DNA of 63,860 nt from contig NZ_JAODIY010000047.1 of the NCBI RefSeq assembly GCF_026586665.1, positions 1 to 63,860 on the forward strand, written 5' to 3'. The first letter of the stretch is position 1. Every line of letters begins with the position of its first letter. Made by a program: the position numbers and the translations under genes. This document shows positions 43,605-53,013 of the stretch, in pieces. This stretch comes from Halovenus rubra. Lineage in GTDB: Archaea > Halobacteriota > Halobacteria > Halobacteriales > Haloarculaceae. The notes beneath the pieces are model-generated. The model saw only the letters and a program-made list of their open reading frames with translations, ran no database searches and was not told where the DNA came from.

Positions 43605-46600
43605 CTACATGAAATCGGCAATCCCTGCCTGCTTGTTCGTATCATCCTCGAAGATACGGTCGATTCGAGTTTCGAGAATTTCGAGGCGCTGTTTCGTATA
43701 GTCTCGGCAGTCGAACTCTTCGGCGACGTGGATGGCAGTGTCCATGTACTTGTTGACCGAGCCCTCGTGGACGGTCAGGTTGATATCTCCGCCACACGTT
43801 GGACAGTTTCCGGAGAGGGGCGCACGCCGGAATTTCTCGCCACAACCAAGACACCGAAACTCCTGACTTGAGAAAGCCTTGAGATTGCCCAGCAGGTCCG
43901 GCAGGAAATGGAACTCAATGATGCGCTCGGCTACGTCGGTCTGGTCGACCGCCCGGAGTTTGCGCGAGAGCGCAAGCTGGGCATCCATCTTTTCCTGCAT
44001 CGAGCCCAGCGTTTTGTACGCCGAGAGGTCCGGGCCGGCCGCGATATCGGTTGTATCGTGTGAGTGGTCAAATCCGCTATACTCTCGGTTGGTCCCCAGC
44101 GTCTCTTCTGCGATAGTCATTATCTCTTCGACCTCACCAGTTTCGGCGAGATTCCGCGTCGCTTCATAGAATGCGAGCGGATACTTACGCATGATGTCGA
44201 CGTTGTGTGCCTCGTCGTCGATTTCTGCGGGGTCGATACGTGAGGACATCACCAGCGGTGCGTCCATCTGTCCTCCACGCTGGTCAGGGAGGAACTGCTT
44301 GCTGAAATTGAGTAGGCCATCGAGCAGGAGCATCACGCAGTCTTCGTCACCATCGCACTGGGCGGTGTATAGGCCATTTGCGACCAACGTATGCGTGTTT
44401 TCGACTGTGAGACAATACGTATACTCGCTGTCGGCGGTGACGTATTCGACAGCGCTGATTTCGTCGAGCCATACCTCACCGCCGTCACTGAGCAGCTGAG
44501 GACGACCATCGTACGATACAGGAACAGCATCGGGTTGACTCGGTGACGGTACGTTGTCACCAGCTTCGAGTTCAGTAGCTGTGACCCGCTGCACCGAGTC
44601 GTCATATTTGAGCATCTCGTGATCTGGCGTCACTGTTAGTTTCCGACCGCCACGGGTTTTGATTTCGACGAGATGGTCTGGTGCTGGATGTCTAGATACG
44701 GCGTTGACCGGCTGGATACGTTCTCTCCCGTCATCCGTGATTGATGGGACGTAGATATCCTCGTCGAGTTCCTGAATCAGCGTTCCGAAATCGTCACTCT
44801 GTGGATTGTTCAGTCGCTTCTCGACGAGAGTTTCAATGGCGTCGTGATGCCAGTCACTCTCTGCGTCTTGATACCAGACTTTCGTCTCCGGATGGAAACA
44901 GTTTCTTCGTTTTGCCGCATGGAAGTATGGATGTGCGTATCCGACGGCAGCGCTGGTGAAGCCGACAACGCGCCCAACGGTGGCGGCGCTCGTATGAGGT
45001 GCCATCCCGAAGACGAGTTCGCCGACGAGGTCGTCGCGCTCTTTTAGTTCGTAGTAGGGGTCTAGTCCGTAATACTTGCTAAGCAGGTCATCGACGAAGT
45101 CGGCCGTTTTCAGCATGTGTTTTGCGGCCCCGTCCGAGAGAACCACATCTTGCACGTTGAGCTCGACCAGTTGGTCGCTGTGACGGAGCGGGTCGCCGTT
45201 GATATCTTCGTGGTAGCCGAGTTCACGGAACTGTTCGACAGTCACATCTAACTCCTCTGGGCGGACGGCGGTAACCGGCAGGTCAGTCATATCGTAGCGG
45301 ATGGTGCCGTCTTTGAACACGGAGATGTCGTGTTTCGCTCTGAGGATTCCTTTTTCGATTGGTTCGGGTGTCTTTTCTTCTGAGGTAAGTCGCTTGACAG
45401 CTTTGAGCTTCTCGAAGGCAGCCGGTCGCTCGCCGACAGCATCGAGGGCTTGTTTGTACTCCTGTCGGAGATGCATCGTCCGGTCCTGCGTTGGACTGGC
45501 CAGGACCTCACAGTTGGGACACTCTGCCCGCCCGGACTCGTCGGGCTCGACCTCGCGGTCACAGTCAGGACAGACATAGACTGCCTCTGCCACATCACCA
45601 CAGTCGGGACAGCGTGCCCGGTAACTTCGTGTCCCACAGGAGCGACACTCACGCCGACCAACTTCGGCCTCTATCTGCCCACGGGTCCCTTCGACTTCGT
45701 CGCCGTGGTCGGCTGCGTCACCAACTGAGCGCTGGTTTCCGCCTGCGTCTCTGATCGGAAATAGTGTGTGGACTGCCGGTGAAAGTTCTCGTTCTTCGGA
45801 TTTCTCTGGGCGACCCATCCGGTTGCCGATTCGGGTTGGTGCCCGTTCGCGCACGGTAAAGGGAGCAATCTCATTGATTGCCTCGATGGCGTTTGCTCCG
45901 TCGTCGTACAAGCGGGCACGCTCGCTCAACTGGTCGACTGTCCAAGACCGCTTCAGGTCGTCATCGAACCCAACTGTCCGGATGAGTGGCTTCCATACTG
46001 GAATCGAAAGCGTCTCCTCGTTTTGGGTGTGCTCGACCAGCAGGGTTTCGAGTGTCCGTCTGACCTGCTCTGTATGCGGAACAACAAGCACGTCAGCTCT
46101 TGACTGCGCGTTCGAGGGGCTGGACCCATTGCCGCCACCGGAGTTTGTCTCCATTGCGCCGTCAGTTGCGACCAGCTCACCCGCCTCGATTGCGTCGGCA
46201 AGCGCGTCGACAGCGTCGACGCTTACGTCGTGCCAGACGTAGGTGTATTTCGGGTGGAGCGGCGCATCGAACTCAGTTGCCCACTCCAATGCCTTGTCCG
46301 TTGTCGGGTCTGTCAGGTCGACCTCAGTGCTATCATGCAATGCTTGTACTGGTGCGGTGGTCTCCTCGAACTCTTGGACCCACCACTCATACACATACGA
46401 AGCCGGCGCGAGTGGATGGTTGTTTTCGACGAACTCGCCGTAGTTGACGAGGTACTCCCCGAGGTCGAGAATTCGCTTCACTCCGTTACGAATTTCGAGT
46501 GCTTCGTCGGCATCATCGATACGACGAACGTCTCCGTTTGCGAGTCTGACAGTCGGGCCCTCGATGGTATCGACTGGGACGACACCAGCGGCTTTCCCCG

Positions 46601-47765
46601 GACGTTCGGTCTTTATTTGAGTTCCTGTAGCAAGGAAGTCATCGACAAGATGCATTGTTGCTGGGTGGACACCTGCGGTGGCGTGTCCGTGGTTTCGGGC
46701 CCGCCCGTAGCGCAGCCGGAAGCCGCCCGACTCACTCGGGTGTGAAAACACCGGCCGACCGGCGATGAGGTCCTGCAAGAACTTTTTCGATGAATCTGCT
46801 CGAAGTGGGCCAGCAGGTGTAGCGTCGTCATCTGAGCCTGTGTCTGTCGTTTCTTTGCCGTCTGTCTCGCCTTCGTCTGATTTCTCGTTGTCACTCTCGT
46901 CGTTACTGTCAGCTGTTGGGTCGTCGCCGTAGTTGCCGTCGATGAGGTCCTGTAGCCAAGGCCAGTCGATTTCGTCAAGGTTGCGCGTATAGCGCTGTAT
47001 CTTGGGAGCTTTGAGTGCGATTCCCTCGCCGAAGACAAGACACATTCCGCCGCGTGCAGAGTTGGTAGCGACTCTATCGAGGTCTCGAAACCCCGATACT
47101 TCTTCGTCGCCAGTTGCCTCGCCGTCGAGCATAATCGGCATATGCTTGGCGATGAACTTTCCCTCCTTTTCTTTGGGAGCATACTGGAGACCGGTTTCCT
47201 CGTCGTAGAGCCCGACCTCTTCGGCGTAGCGGTTGACCTCGATATCGCGTGGTTTGTACTCGTCGATGCCAAGCAACGACCGAGCGTAGTCGGCTACGAG
47301 CACCGAGAGTGCCTGTGCTGTCCCGCCTGCTGACCGGATTGGGCCGGCGTAGTAGACGTTAACGAACTCGGTGCCATCGTCGTTTTCGAGGAGTTCCACA
47401 CGGTCGATTCCCTCGATTGGGGCAGCGACGACACCCTCAGTGAGCAGTGCAACGGCAGTCCTGACTGCACCCTCGACTTTCCCAGCTCGCGTCTCGTAGT
47501 CGCCAACGCTCCCGTCAACGAAGTCCTCGACAAGTTCGAGCGCAGCCTCTTCACGAGACATCTCTCCTTCGAGTTCGCGGACACGTTCGGCAACTCCGTC
47601 GATACCGAGGATATTCTCGACGCGGTCGGCCATATCCTTGGCGACCGGAATCTCGACTTCGGGTGTAGGGTCGCCACCACGTTCGCGTGCTGCGTTGGCG
47701 ACTTCGAATGCGTTGTCGAGTTCGGTTTCGAGTCGCTCGAAGTATCGTTCGTCTTCTGGCGTCAT
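43605..47765 (-). CDS. polC: DNA polymerase D large subunit DP2, with intein
   Basis: 1386 residues as encoded, 1205 after intein loss. FVNVYYAGPIRSAGGTAQAL and VNRYAEEVGLYDEETG near the N-terminus are typical of DP2. GGMCLVFGEGIALKAPK follows. Cys clusters CRSCGTRSYRARCPDCG and CPDCDREVEPDESG form zinc sites, and CLGCGEKFRRAPLSGNCPTC lies near the end. NCDGDEDCVMLLLDGLLNFS, which contains the catalytic Asp residues, is split by the intein. DP2 is the catalytic subunit of the archaeal replicative polymerase PolD, paired with DP1, which is not in this window. An acidic insertion (about residues 285-325) is haloarchaeal. The PPC-domain gene directly abuts upstream, so both may be on one transcript. 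Confidence 0.95.
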   Translation of the reverse strand: MTPEDERYFERLETELDNAFEVANAARERGGDPTPEVEIPVAKDMADRVENILGIDGVAERVRELEGEMSREEAALELVEDFVDGSVGDYETRAGKVEGAVRTAVALLTEGVVAAPIEGIDRVELLENDDGTEFVNVYYAGPIRSAGGTAQALSVLVADYARSLLGIDEYKPRDIEVNRYAEEVGLYDEETGLQYAPKEKEGKFIAKHMPIMLDGEATGDEEVSGFRDLDRVATNSARGGMCLVFGEGIALKAPKIQRYTRNLDEIDWPWLQDLIDGNYGDDPTADSNDESDNEKSDEGETDGKETTDTGSDDDATPAGPLRADSSKKFLQDLIAGRPVFSHPSESGGFRLRYGRARNHGHATAGVHPATMHLVDDFLATGTQIKTERPGKAAGVVPVDTIEGPTVRLANGDVRRIDDADEALEIRNGVKRILDLGEYLVNYGEFVENNHPLAPASYVYEWWVQEFEETTAPVQALHDSTEVDLTDPTTDKALEWATEFDAPLHPKYTYVWHDVSVDAVDALADAIEAGELVATDGAMETNSGGGNGSSPSNAQSRADVLVVPHTEQVRRTLETLLVEHTQNEETLSIPVWKPLIRTVGFDDDLKRSWTVDQLSERARLYDDGANAIEAINEIAPFTVRERAPTRIGNRMGRPEKSEERELSPAVHTLFPIRDAGGNQRSVGDAADHGDEVEGTRGQIEAEVGRRECRSCGTRSYRARCPDCGDVAEAVYVCPDCDREVEPDESGRAECPNCEVLASPTQDRTMHLRQEYKQALDAVGERPAAFEKLKAVKRLTSEEKTPEPIEKGILRAKHDISVFKDGTIRYDMTDLPVTAVRPEELDVTVEQFRELGYHEDINGDPLRHSDQLVELNVQDVVLSDGAAKHMLKTADFVDDLLSKYYGLDPYYELKERDDLVGELVFGMAPHTSAATVGRVVGFTSAAVGYAHPYFHAAKRRNCFHPETKVWYQDAESDWHHDAIETLVEKRLNNPQSDDFGTLIQELDEDIYVPSITDDGRERIQPVNAVSRHPAPDHLVEIKTRGGRKLTVTPDHEMLKYDDSVQRVTATELEAGDNVPSPSQPDAVPVSYDGRPQLLSDGGEVWLDEISAVEYVTADSEYTYCLTVENTHTLVANGLYTAQCDGDEDCVMLLLDGLLNFSKQFLPDQRGGQMDAPLVMSSRIDPAEIDDEAHNVDIMRKYPLAFYEATRNLAETGEVEEIMTIAEETLGTNREYSGFDHSHDTTDIAAGPDLSAYKTLGSMQEKMDAQLALSRKLRAVDQTDVAERIIEFHFLPDLLGNLKAFSSQEFRCLGCGEKFRRAPLSGNCPTCGGDINLTVHEGSVNKYMDTAIHVAEEFDCRDYTKQRLEILETRIDRIFEDDTNKQAGIADFM
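44358..44900 (-). other. Mini-intein in DP2 (181 residues)
   Basis: The insert begins with Cys (CFHPETKVWYQD) directly after AKRRN and ends VANGLYTAQ before CDGDED of the host protein. The splicing block with TPDHEMLKYD carries the conserved His of block B. No LAGLIDADG or other homing-endonuclease motif is present. The last residue is Gln, not the usual Asn. This is known for inteins at this DP2 site and implies splicing by cyclisation of Gln. It sits exactly in the active-site loop of the polymerase. Confidence 0.9.
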
Positions 47766-48188
47766 TTACAGTGGCCAGAGGTCAAGGTCGGTCTCCTCGT
47801 CGTGATACCGTTCAAGTGTCGCTTCAAACTCGCGGACGTACAACTCCCCGGCGAATGTAGTCGCCGTATCGAGATGCCCAGCGATGGTCGAGCCATCTTC
47901 ACGCGAGAGGACGACATGAGTGTGAGCAAATCGCTCGTCACCAAGCCACGAGATGTTGCCGATTGCCGGAGTCATCTCGAAGTGTTCGTCAAAACAAAGA
48001 GTGTCGTACTCTTGTTGTTCCTGGTCATAAAATTTAAGCGTCGCATCAGAGACCGCACCGATACCCATGAAAAACGCGGCATCAATACGTTCCTCGGCTG
48101 CGAATGCCTCGATTTGTGCGCGCCAGTCTTGCCCGTGTTCAAGCCGGGCAACGTACTCGCGTGCACCTTCGACCTCTTGATAATCCAT
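47766..48188 (-). CDS. PPC-domain (DUF296) protein
   Basis: 140 residues, a complete single PPC/DUF296 domain. YVARLEHGQDWRAQIEAFAA, then AAFFMGIGAVSDATLKFYD and HTHVVLSREDGSTIAGHLDT, are hallmark strands and the HxH and GxL turns. The bacterial and archaeal members form trimers with a metal or DNA-related role that is not well known. The stop codon touches the start of polC with no gap, so it lies first in a likely two-gene unit. It is divergent from carS, 152 bp apart. Confidence 0.75.
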   Translation of the reverse strand: MDYQEVEGAREYVARLEHGQDWRAQIEAFAAEERIDAAFFMGIGAVSDATLKFYDQEQQEYDTLCFDEHFEMTPAIGNISWLGDERFAHTHVVLSREDGSTIAGHLDTATTFAGELYVREFEATLERYHDEETDLDLWPL

Positions 48189-48340
48189 GTTGAAAATGGA
48201 CGAGTGGTGCGTAAAAAACTGTTTGGTCCGACCGGCCAGCTAGCACAACTATCGCCTAAAGTAGCCCATAGTCGCTGGTCACATCCCCCTCGTCTTCGGC
48301 AAACATGGAAGTTAAGAGTCAGCCAGTCAACCAGCCGGGT

Positions 48341-48898
48341 ATGGAGCTGTTTGCAGTCGTCGTGACGGCGTTCTGGGCGATGCTTCCGGCCTATATTCCG
48401 AATAATGCCGCGGTACTCGCTGGCGGCGGGCGACCAATCGACGGCGGCCGAACCATGGGTGGAAGCCGCCTGTTGGGTGACGGAAAGACGTGGCGTGGCA
48501 CGCTCGTCGGCTGGGTAGCTGGTGCACTAGTCGCAGTCGCGCTCAATGCAGTTCAACCAACTGTCACCGACTTGCTCGATGTTGAGTTGCTGACCTTCCC
48601 CGTCGCCATTGCACTCGCCTTACCACTCGGTGCGATGCTCGGAGACATCGGTGCATCGTTCGTGAAACGTCGGAGTGGTCGCAAACGTGGTGCGCCGTTC
48701 CCGGGCCTTGACCAGCTGGATTTCGTCGTCGGTTCGCTGGCACTCGCCTTTGTCGCCGACTTTGCCGCCTCGATATCGTGGTTTACCGAGACGTTCACGC
48801 TCTCGGTACTCGCAACTGTCTTCGTATTGACGCCAATTCTTCACGTCTCGACGAACGGCCTTGCGTACGTCCTCGGTTTGAAAGACGAACCCTGGTAA
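48341..48898 (+). CDS. carS: CDP-archaeol synthase CarS
   Basis: 185 residues from the ATG at 48341; an in-frame ATG at 48305 would add 12 hydrophilic residues. Five hydrophobic segments are seen. FWAMLPAYIPNNAAVLAGGG, RLLGDGKTWRGTLVGWVAG and GDIGASFVKRR then PGLDQLDFVVGSLAL are the CarS motifs, with Asp residues that bind Mg and CTP. The enzyme makes CDP-archaeol from digeranylgeranylglyceryl phosphate and CTP in the membrane, which is essential for archaeal lipids. It stands alone between the PPC gene and a convergent membrane protein gene. Confidence 0.92.
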   Translation: MELFAVVVTAFWAMLPAYIPNNAAVLAGGGRPIDGGRTMGGSRLLGDGKTWRGTLVGWVAGALVAVALNAVQPTVTDLLDVELLTFPVAIALALPLGAMLGDIGASFVKRRSGRKRGAPFPGLDQLDFVVGSLALAFVADFAASISWFTETFTLSVLATVFVLTPILHVSTNGLAYVLGLKDEPW

Positions 48899-48929
48899 GA
48901 CGAGACTGTACCACAGCGGGCAACGGTCG

Positions 48930-50528
48930 TTAGAGCAGGAGGTTGACGACCGGGAGTAACAGCGGGAGAGCGTTCCCTGAGAGGAGGCTCACCATTTTGT
49001 TCACGTCCAGTGGCCACGTCGGCGCAGCCCGAAACGCCCCCCATTCTGGCCCGTTACAATCCTCAAAGGAATCGATTGTGTCGCCGGCTGATGGCGCCCG
49101 ACCACGGCTTGCCGCCCCTCGTTTACCTTGATACTTGCGGGTGAGCCTCTGCTTGTCACGTGCCATCTTTGCGTGAAGAGACCAGAACGAATAATATCCC
49201 CAGGCAACGGCCCCGAGGGTGTACGAGACGACTGGCCCGATAAAGCTAATTGCCCAGATAGTAAGGGTAAGCGGGTCAGTGAATCCGGTTACGCCCTCCT
49301 GTGGAAGTTCTAACCCTCCGACAATATACAGCCGATATACAAGATATAGCCCGGCAAATGAGAGGATGAGATTGATGCGAGTCGCGAACCGACCGAAATC
49401 ACGAAAGCCGCCGTAGCCATCAATGTGGAATGGCTCGTAGTGAAAGCCGACTCCACTGTAGGTCTTATTCTCGTTCAGCAGCATGTTAAGATACCACACT
49501 AAAATAAAAAACTTGAATACGATCGTTACAAGCGCGGCGTTCAACAGGAAATTCACGACAAGCCCCACCGAGTAGTTCAGGTTCTGTGGTCCCCAGCCGA
49601 TAGTCCAGGCGATAAGAAATTGTGCTGCAAAGAGTGTCCCAAAGAGACGAGATGGACGGATGAGACCGAACAGGCGACGTTCGTTGAACGCGGCGTTCAA
49701 ATCCGTCAGGAACGCCCGGTACTGTTCGGAGTTATTGATGATATCATCATTTCTATCCCCGAGTTTCACGAACATGTGTTCAATTCGTAACACTCCTTCG
49801 TACAGTAACATCGCTCCAAGCAACATACTCAGCAGATAGCCCGAAGTGAGAACAACATTTGGCTCAACCTGACTCGGATGTTCGGCGGTTGTGACGAGAT
49901 AGATAGACAGCAAGACGCCGATAGCCAGCACAGCCACCAGTCCGTAGGTGACGATACCATCAGAAAATTTGCGGGTGTTGATAGCCCCGACTGTCCCAAG
50001 CAACCCGACTAACACCGGAACAATAGCAACAAAGAGCCCACACAGGAGAGCTTCTTGCCCGGCGAGCTCAGGGAGGAATGCTCCCCAGCCGTTCACGTCT
50101 ACTGTTGGGAGTACCGGCCCGAGAAAGATTGCAACTGTCGCGACGAGTATCACCAGTGGGGCGTGGCGCACCAACTGCCGGGGCACACCGCTGAGGAACC
50201 TGAAGCGGACTGGCTCACTATCATCTGTGCCCTCACGAACCGGATAAAAGGTGGGCAAGTCATCTCCTTCTTGCTTGGCCGTAATATATGGCCACGAATC
50301 GATCCGTCTAATTTGTGGGAGACTCTCACAGGTGTGATGTAGATGGAGGTCTGACCCACCGTCAGTCCACCGTATCCAGAGGGTACCGAGCGAGTCGGCG
50401 TCGGCCGGACGGTCGGCGGTCCATGGTCCGTCAGCGGCTGATGGCTCAGTACTGTCCGTCGAATCCCCTTTTTTCGACCCCGGCGATTCTGACTGTGTCT
50501 CCTGAGGACTGTCTTCCGTTTCGTTCAT
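48930..50528 (-). CDS. Multi-pass membrane protein of unknown function
   Basis: 532 residues. An acidic, Ser-rich N-terminal 45 residues precede a soluble domain with LGTLWIRWTDGGSDLHLHHT. Eight or so hydrophobic segments follow from about 120 on, grouped as four (125-240) and four more (285-450). A Trp/Tyr-rich loop, YSGVGFHYEPFHIDGYGGF, lies between the sixth and seventh segments. No transporter or enzyme motif is visible. The C-terminal end is hydrophobic. It is convergent with carS, 31 bp apart. It may be a haloarchaeal surface or signalling protein, but no function is proposed. Confidence 0.65.
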   Translation of the reverse strand: MNETEDSPQETQSESPGSKKGDSTDSTEPSAADGPWTADRPADADSLGTLWIRWTDGGSDLHLHHTCESLPQIRRIDSWPYITAKQEGDDLPTFYPVREGTDDSEPVRFRFLSGVPRQLVRHAPLVILVATVAIFLGPVLPTVDVNGWGAFLPELAGQEALLCGLFVAIVPVLVGLLGTVGAINTRKFSDGIVTYGLVAVLAIGVLLSIYLVTTAEHPSQVEPNVVLTSGYLLSMLLGAMLLYEGVLRIEHMFVKLGDRNDDIINNSEQYRAFLTDLNAAFNERRLFGLIRPSRLFGTLFAAQFLIAWTIGWGPQNLNYSVGLVVNFLLNAALVTIVFKFFILVWYLNMLLNENKTYSGVGFHYEPFHIDGYGGFRDFGRFATRINLILSFAGLYLVYRLYIVGGLELPQEGVTGFTDPLTLTIWAISFIGPVVSYTLGAVAWGYYSFWSLHAKMARDKQRLTRKYQGKRGAASRGRAPSAGDTIDSFEDCNGPEWGAFRAAPTWPLDVNKMVSLLSGNALPLLLPVVNLLL

Positions 50529-50616
50529 CCAGCCTGTGTAGGTAGTCAGGCCGGTGTAAAATAATTCATGCGTGACACTCTGTGGCAGTGTTATACTCTC
50601 CAGTCAGAGTGATCGC

Positions 50617-51129
50617 TCACAGCGGCTTTCCAGTGTCGAAGTAGTGGGCAAGGACGTATCCACCGAGGAACATGCCGCTGCCGATGTTTCCGAGCAGATG
50701 GTTTTCGTGTCGGACATACCACGCGAGCACGGCAATTCCGACGACGAGGATACCGATGCCCGCAACGAAGCCAACGGCGCGCACCGGGTTCGCCGGTGCA
50801 ATTGCCCGCAGCTGTGTCAGCACCCCCAAAAGAGACCAGTTTGTGTCGGCAGCCGCGCCGCTGTCCTGATGACCCGACTCTGCTTTATCCGCTGTTCCTT
50901 TTTGCTCAGGGCCGTTTGCATCGTCAACGAAGACGCCAGTTACTCCGTAATGAGCGACAAGATACCCTGTCCAAGAGAGAAATCCGGCAACGTAGACGAG
51001 GACGACCTTACTCTGAGAGGCCCAGATAAACCCTGACGCCATCGACATCGCCGTCACCGCAAGACCACCAAGGAATACGACGCCCCGGGCGATATCTCTC
51101 AGAACTGTGTTCTCGTGGCGTGTACTCAT
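50617..51129 (-). CDS. Small membrane protein, second gene of a coupled pair
   Basis: 170 residues from the ATG at 51127-51129, which overlaps the stop of its upstream neighbour (ATGA). Four hydrophobic segments at about 15-32, 38-60, 108-130 and 140-160 are seen, with an acidic loop (VDDANGPEQKGTADKAESGH) between the second and third. Both proteins of the pair share a GYxxAHY/GYxxGHIG-like last segment, so they may be distant paralogues that form a hetero-oligomer. No function is known. Confidence 0.6.
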   Translation of the reverse strand: MSTRHENTVLRDIARGVVFLGGLAVTAMSMASGFIWASQSKVVLVYVAGFLSWTGYLVAHYGVTGVFVDDANGPEQKGTADKAESGHQDSGAAADTNWSLLGVLTQLRAIAPANPVRAVGFVAGIGILVVGIAVLAWYVRHENHLLGNIGSGMFLGGYVLAHYFDTGKPL

Positions 51130-51608
51130 AGCAACACCCAGTTGAGTCCAATATGGCCGAAAATGTATCCGCCGATACAGACAAGCCCGGCAAGCAAGCC
51201 AGTTGCCGGGTCCCATGACTGAATTGTTATCGCAAATAGCCGCATTCCGGCACCAAGACCGAGGACGCCAAGCAAGACAAAGACTCCTCTCAAGAGTACG
51301 AGCGGGCTTGTACTAGCGTTTTCTTTTGCGTTTGCCTGCTCGCCGGCTTGGCTTGCGGTCGGGAGCAGCGTCGTCGTGAGCGGTTCATCCCGATTGCGGT
51401 ACGTTCCGGCCTGTGTAATGTGATAGCCAGCGAAGAAAAACGCGAAACCAAGAGAGACAATAGCCACTCTGAGTGCGAAGTGTGGCGTGTCAAAGAGTGG
51501 GAGTGATGGGGCAAACGCGGCCAGTGTCGCCGTCCCTGCCCCAAATCCCACGACGACGTTGCCCCCCACCGCCCAGTAGACATCACGCCGTTGTGGATAC
51601 ATATCCAT
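51126..51608 (-). CDS. Small membrane protein, first gene of a coupled pair
   Basis: 160 residues from the ATG at 51606-51608; the much longer frame beyond it overlaps the dehydrogenase gene and is not coding. MDMYPQRRDVYWAVGGNVVV opens the first of four hydrophobic segments. An Asn/Ala-rich loop lies in the middle. The end GGYIFGHIGLNWVLL resembles GGYVLAHYFDTGKPL at the end of its partner. Translation of the next gene is coupled by ATGA. It is divergent from the dehydrogenase gene. Confidence 0.6.
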   Translation of the reverse strand: MDMYPQRRDVYWAVGGNVVVGFGAGTATLAAFAPSLPLFDTPHFALRVAIVSLGFAFFFAGYHITQAGTYRNRDEPLTTTLLPTASQAGEQANAKENASTSPLVLLRGVFVLLGVLGLGAGMRLFAITIQSWDPATGLLAGLVCIGGYIFGHIGLNWVLL

Positions 51609-51773
51609 CTGATGTAAGCTAATGCTGTTAAAACCATCGCTCGGGGTAAGTTTCTTTCCTGTATAGCCGTCTGTACGTGGCATCTGTGTCGGTGTTAGCT
51701 GACACTTGCTGTTGTCGTCTGTCGGGATTGTGTCCAGCAAATCATTATGAAGGAGTCTGCTGATATGTAAACA

Positions 51774-52880
51774 ATGACCGTGATTGACGCCGACACACTT
51801 GAAGTGTTCGCAGCCTCGTTGCTGGGAGAACTGGGCACGCCAGCCGACACTGCCGCGAAAGTCGCCGTTTCCCTGGTTGATGCTGACCGCAAGGGACACA
51901 CCTCCCACGGCGTACTCCGTATTCCAACGTACGGTGAGATGATTGCCGATGGCGTTCTCGTCCCCGATGGCAAGCCAACAACCGAACACAGTGCAGGGGG
52001 GACAGCTGTTGTCGATGGACAAAATGCGTTCGGACAACTCGTCGGACGGACTGCAGTGGATATTCTTGTCCAGCGAGCCACCGAAGATGGGCTTGCTGGC
52101 GTCGGTATCCAGAACGCGACCCATCTGGGTCGAATCGGTGAATGGGCCGAGCAGGTCGTCCAACAGGGATTGTGCTTTCTCTCGTTTGTTCATACCTCGG
52201 GTGGCGGACTCGTTGTCGCACCTGCTGGCTCAACCACGCGGCGATTTTCGACGAATCCAATTACCGCTGCTGTTCCGACGTTTGGTAAGTTACCGTTCCC
52301 GATCGTTCTTGATATGGCTACATCGCAGGTCGCACACGGTAAGCTTGATGCCGCCGAAGCTGACGACCGAGCGCTTCCCGACGAGTGGGCAGTCACACCA
52401 GAGGGGGAGCCGCTGACTGACCCAAGCGAGATGGGGTCGTTCCGTGCGGGTGACGAGTGGGGAGCGATTCGTCCACTTGGCGGTACAACCGCCGGTCACA
52501 AAGGCACTGGTCTGGCTGTCATGGCCGAACTGTTCGCCGGCTTGCTTGGTGGGGGACCAGTTGCGGGCCAGCGCGACCCCGAAGCCTGGTTTAACAACGG
52601 CGCATACTTCATGGCAATCGACCCAACAAGATTCGGTGACAGAGAGCGGATGGAAAGACAGGTCGACGCATTCGTCGAGCACTTTCGAGCCGCCGATTCG
52701 GAGCCGTCCGTGGCGGCTGGCGATGTCGCTGGCTCGAAGCCCCTGTTGCCTGGCGAGGCCGAATACCAGACTGCACGAGAACGGTCCGACGAGGGTATTC
52801 CGCTCCCTGAGCGGGTTGTCGACCAGCTTACCGAGTTAGCTGTAGCACACGATGTAGACCATCCGTTTGTCGGCGAGTAA
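51774..52880 (+). CDS. Malate/L-lactate dehydrogenase family oxidoreductase
   Basis: 368 residues. The family is the NAD(P)-dependent MDH2/LDH2 type, not the classical Rossmann LDH. DADRKGHTSHGVLRIPTY has the active His. GVGIQNATHLGRIGEWAEQV and STNPITAAVPTFGKLPFPIV then LDMATSQVAHGKL are hallmark blocks. GGTTAGHKGTGLAVMAELFA lies near the C-terminal part. Substrates in the family include malate, sulfolactate, ureidoglycolate and 2,3-diketogulonate; which applies here is unknown. It is a cytosolic homodimer in known cases. No operon partner is seen; an ABC importer lies downstream on the other strand. Confidence 0.85.
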   Translation: MTVIDADTLEVFAASLLGELGTPADTAAKVAVSLVDADRKGHTSHGVLRIPTYGEMIADGVLVPDGKPTTEHSAGGTAVVDGQNAFGQLVGRTAVDILVQRATEDGLAGVGIQNATHLGRIGEWAEQVVQQGLCFLSFVHTSGGGLVVAPAGSTTRRFSTNPITAAVPTFGKLPFPIVLDMATSQVAHGKLDAAEADDRALPDEWAVTPEGEPLTDPSEMGSFRAGDEWGAIRPLGGTTAGHKGTGLAVMAELFAGLLGGGPVAGQRDPEAWFNNGAYFMAIDPTRFGDRERMERQVDAFVEHFRAADSEPSVAAGDVAGSKPLLPGEAEYQTARERSDEGIPLPERVVDQLTELAVAHDVDHPFVGE

Positions 52881-53013
52881 ATTTCTCATCAGATTCGTGA
52901 TGTGTGGGTAGGGATACTTTCTGTGACGTCGACACTGAGCCAAAAAGAGCGTCGGCCAACTACTGTGTACGCGACCAACGAAACCACGAGCAAAAAGGTG
53001 TCTCGTGTCGTGA

